From Setaria digitata (taxonomy: Eukaryota > Nematoda > Chromadorea > Rhabditida > Setariidae): 64,000 nucleotides of DNA. Of the stretch, positions 62,518 to 64,000 are shown piece by piece. How positions within the stretch are numbered: the stretch's first letter is position 1; the number at the start of each line of letters is the position of its first letter. The translations under genes and the position numbers were made by a program. The notes below the pieces were generated by a model, which saw only the letters and a program-made list of their open reading frames with translations, ran no database searches and was not told where the DNA came from. Where the stretch lies: contig RCAB01000093.1 in NCBI GenBank assembly GCA_003640385.1, positions 114,086 to 178,085 of the forward strand, written 5' to 3'.

Positions 62518-63735
62518 GAAAACAGAAGAAACAGCTGCAGTGCAGCCTCATTCTGAAAGTAAAAATAAGCCAAGTAAGGAACCGATCAGCAGAAGGTAAT
62601 AATCTCATGAAAATTATTATATAACTATGGATTAAATCAAGACAAAAATATTTTCCAAATTATCCAGGTACTACTGGTCTTTGTAAAAAAAAGAAAAGGA
62701 AAATTGTTGAAATTTGATATATATGAAATTCTTTTCCTAACATTATTATTATAAATTGTAATTACCTTACTGTTCCAAAAGCTTACTTGATTTGTTACCA
62801 CAAAATAAGCAATGATAATTTTTATCACTTCCATATAGTTTGCTGAGATTTGCCGTAGAAAAGGAGCAACCAAATCTGGCGAGAGTGAAACTTTTACTGT
62901 GTAACAACAGCAATCGCCAAGTACAGTGGATGTTAAATTGTGATGATAATGCAATTAAAGTATGATAAATTGATTAATATGATTATTAATTTATCAAATT
63001 TATTAATTAAAAGTTCGATTACTTCTTGTTTTTACCATTAATTTTGGTTTTCTTCCTTTGCCAAAACTCTTGAGATTAGTTTGTCCAAATGTTATTATTC
63101 TAATTATCTGCTCATTTACGACATTTACTTTTCTTCAAGAGACACTTATAGATTGAACCAATGAGATCAGGTCGTATTGAAATGCTTGAAACCGGTGAAG
63201 TTAATCTGATTTGGCAACGATCTGAGGACATAGCAAAGTGGACAGATGCGCCTTCACCTAAAATGCAACTTCTCATAAAATTAATTGCTGTTGAAACTGG
63301 CGAAGAAGTAATTGATACATTTGTGAAATTCAAAGGTAATCAAAATGAATTAATTATTTATTGTTCTAAGCAGCCATCATTACCATTTTGTTAATGAAAC
63401 TGTTAGGGGATTATTCAATAATTGGATAGGTCAAGAGATTATTTCAAGTATTGAAATTTATATTGATTAAGAAAATTTTAACAATGCAAAGTTGGAATTG
63501 ATATCATACAGTTCGCAGATATTTACGTGGTAGAAGTCAAAATTTTAAAAATTGAATTTAAAACCAAATATTTTGTTTTCTTTTTCTCAGAAAACAATGA
63601 TTTCTAGCAACAATAAAACCAGAAGCAGAATGTACCATAAATGATTTGCCTATTCATAAAATGATCCTCCAATCGAAATTAATTTCGGAACAATCAGAAA
63701 ATAATGAAAACAATTCAAAGTTAGCGATTTATTAA
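62518..63735 (+). CDS. MSP-domain protein, tandem paralogue, anchor exon not seen
   Basis: Exons 62518-62595 (tentative), 62848-62959, 63152-63335, 63608-63735 (stop) or -63719 (donor). The second and third exons have exactly the lengths (112 and 184) and phases of the neighbouring gene, showing tandem duplication. The first proposed exon ends PSKEPISR, giving the P-x-x-R-F start usual for MSP domains. Then FAVEKEQPNLARVKLLLCNN, VQWMLNC, IEPMRSGRIEML, VNLIWQRSED, MQLLIKLIAVETGEE and IHKMILQSK follow the paralogue. The last exon either runs to TAA at 63733-63735 without any membrane helix, or uses the phase-2 donor GTTAGC at 63720 to reach an exon beyond the window. The sense-strand AATAAA near 63755 favours the short form. 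The 5' end is not resolved. Confidence 0.65.
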
Positions 63736-64000
63736 AAAGTCTTAAATTCTCCTAATAAATGAATGAAATTAGTCTCTTAAGAAATGGTAAGTGCAAAACA
63801 ACTTTGAAACAAAAAACATGAGCTAATGATGAAAACTAATTTAATTAATTATGAAGTCATTTCTTTCTCCATCTCTTAACTTCTCTACAAAGTTTTTTTC
63901 TTTCTTTTTTCCACTTAAACCGTGTAAACGCACACCATACCTCTTACTAAGCCGAAAGATTTCAGTATAAGAAGGACCAATTAGATCACCCCGATCGTAG
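63736..64000. other. Window edge, no further exon supported
   Basis: 3' flank of the second MSP-domain gene. A TTTCAG at 63960-63965 precedes a frame that stops after a few codons, so the missing anchor exon, if it exists, is not here. Confidence 0.4.

Noticed and set aside
1..64000. CRISPR arrays, rRNA, transposase genes, bacterial-endosymbiont inserts
   Set aside because: None seen: no regularly spaced repeats, no rRNA-like conserved blocks, no transposase or reverse-transcriptase motifs, no bacterial gene structure.

Overview
The window looks like AT-rich nuclear DNA of a nematode, most likely a filarial or other spirurid (clade III) worm. The grounds are: a CUT-1-type cuticlin, a nematode-style globin, tandem MSP-domain genes, many short exons with introns ending in TTTTCAG or TTTCAG, and start codons lying just downstream of acceptor sites as expected for spliced-leader trans-splicing. 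I saw no bacterial or organellar gene. The species is an inference.

Layout, left to right: the 3' end of a globin gene (+, 107-1021); a gene-free stretch; a complete five-exon cuticlin gene (+, 6148-8583); a long gene-free stretch; tRNA-Ser(GCT) (+, 12179-12260) and a possible very short gene beside it; a METTL2-type tRNA methyltransferase (-, 13338-14921); 7 kb with little but microsatellites and one orphan exon-like segment; a five-exon ELO fatty-acid elongase (+, 21860-26049); then a cysteine-rich region (+, 30953-35142) in which one 11-cysteine module occurs twice, as two adjacent genes or one two-module gene. On the minus strand follow two reading units that together resemble Inscuteable: an armadillo-repeat half (36382-39250) and, upstream of it, a half with the LGN/Pins-binding motif (39402-42834). 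After about 6 kb without genes come glutathione synthetase (+, 48840-52287), a 15-exon NOC2/NOC2L ribosome-biogenesis factor (-, 52787-59467), and two tandem MSP/VAP-like genes (+, from about 60579 and 62518), the second running to the window edge.

The genes are a mix of housekeeping and worm-specific functions (tRNA modification, ribosome assembly, glutathione and fatty-acid synthesis, cuticle, spindle orientation); nothing indicates one joint pathway. The most notable items are the apparently split Inscuteable locus, the paired 11-Cys modules with nearly invariant spacing, and an assembly signature: each of the six single N bases sits between two near-identical direct copies of 60-176 bp. 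Exon boundaries were set by eye from splice consensus, reading-phase agreement and protein-family similarity. They agree in phase within each model, but the 5' ends of the globin, cysteine-rich and MSP genes are not resolved.
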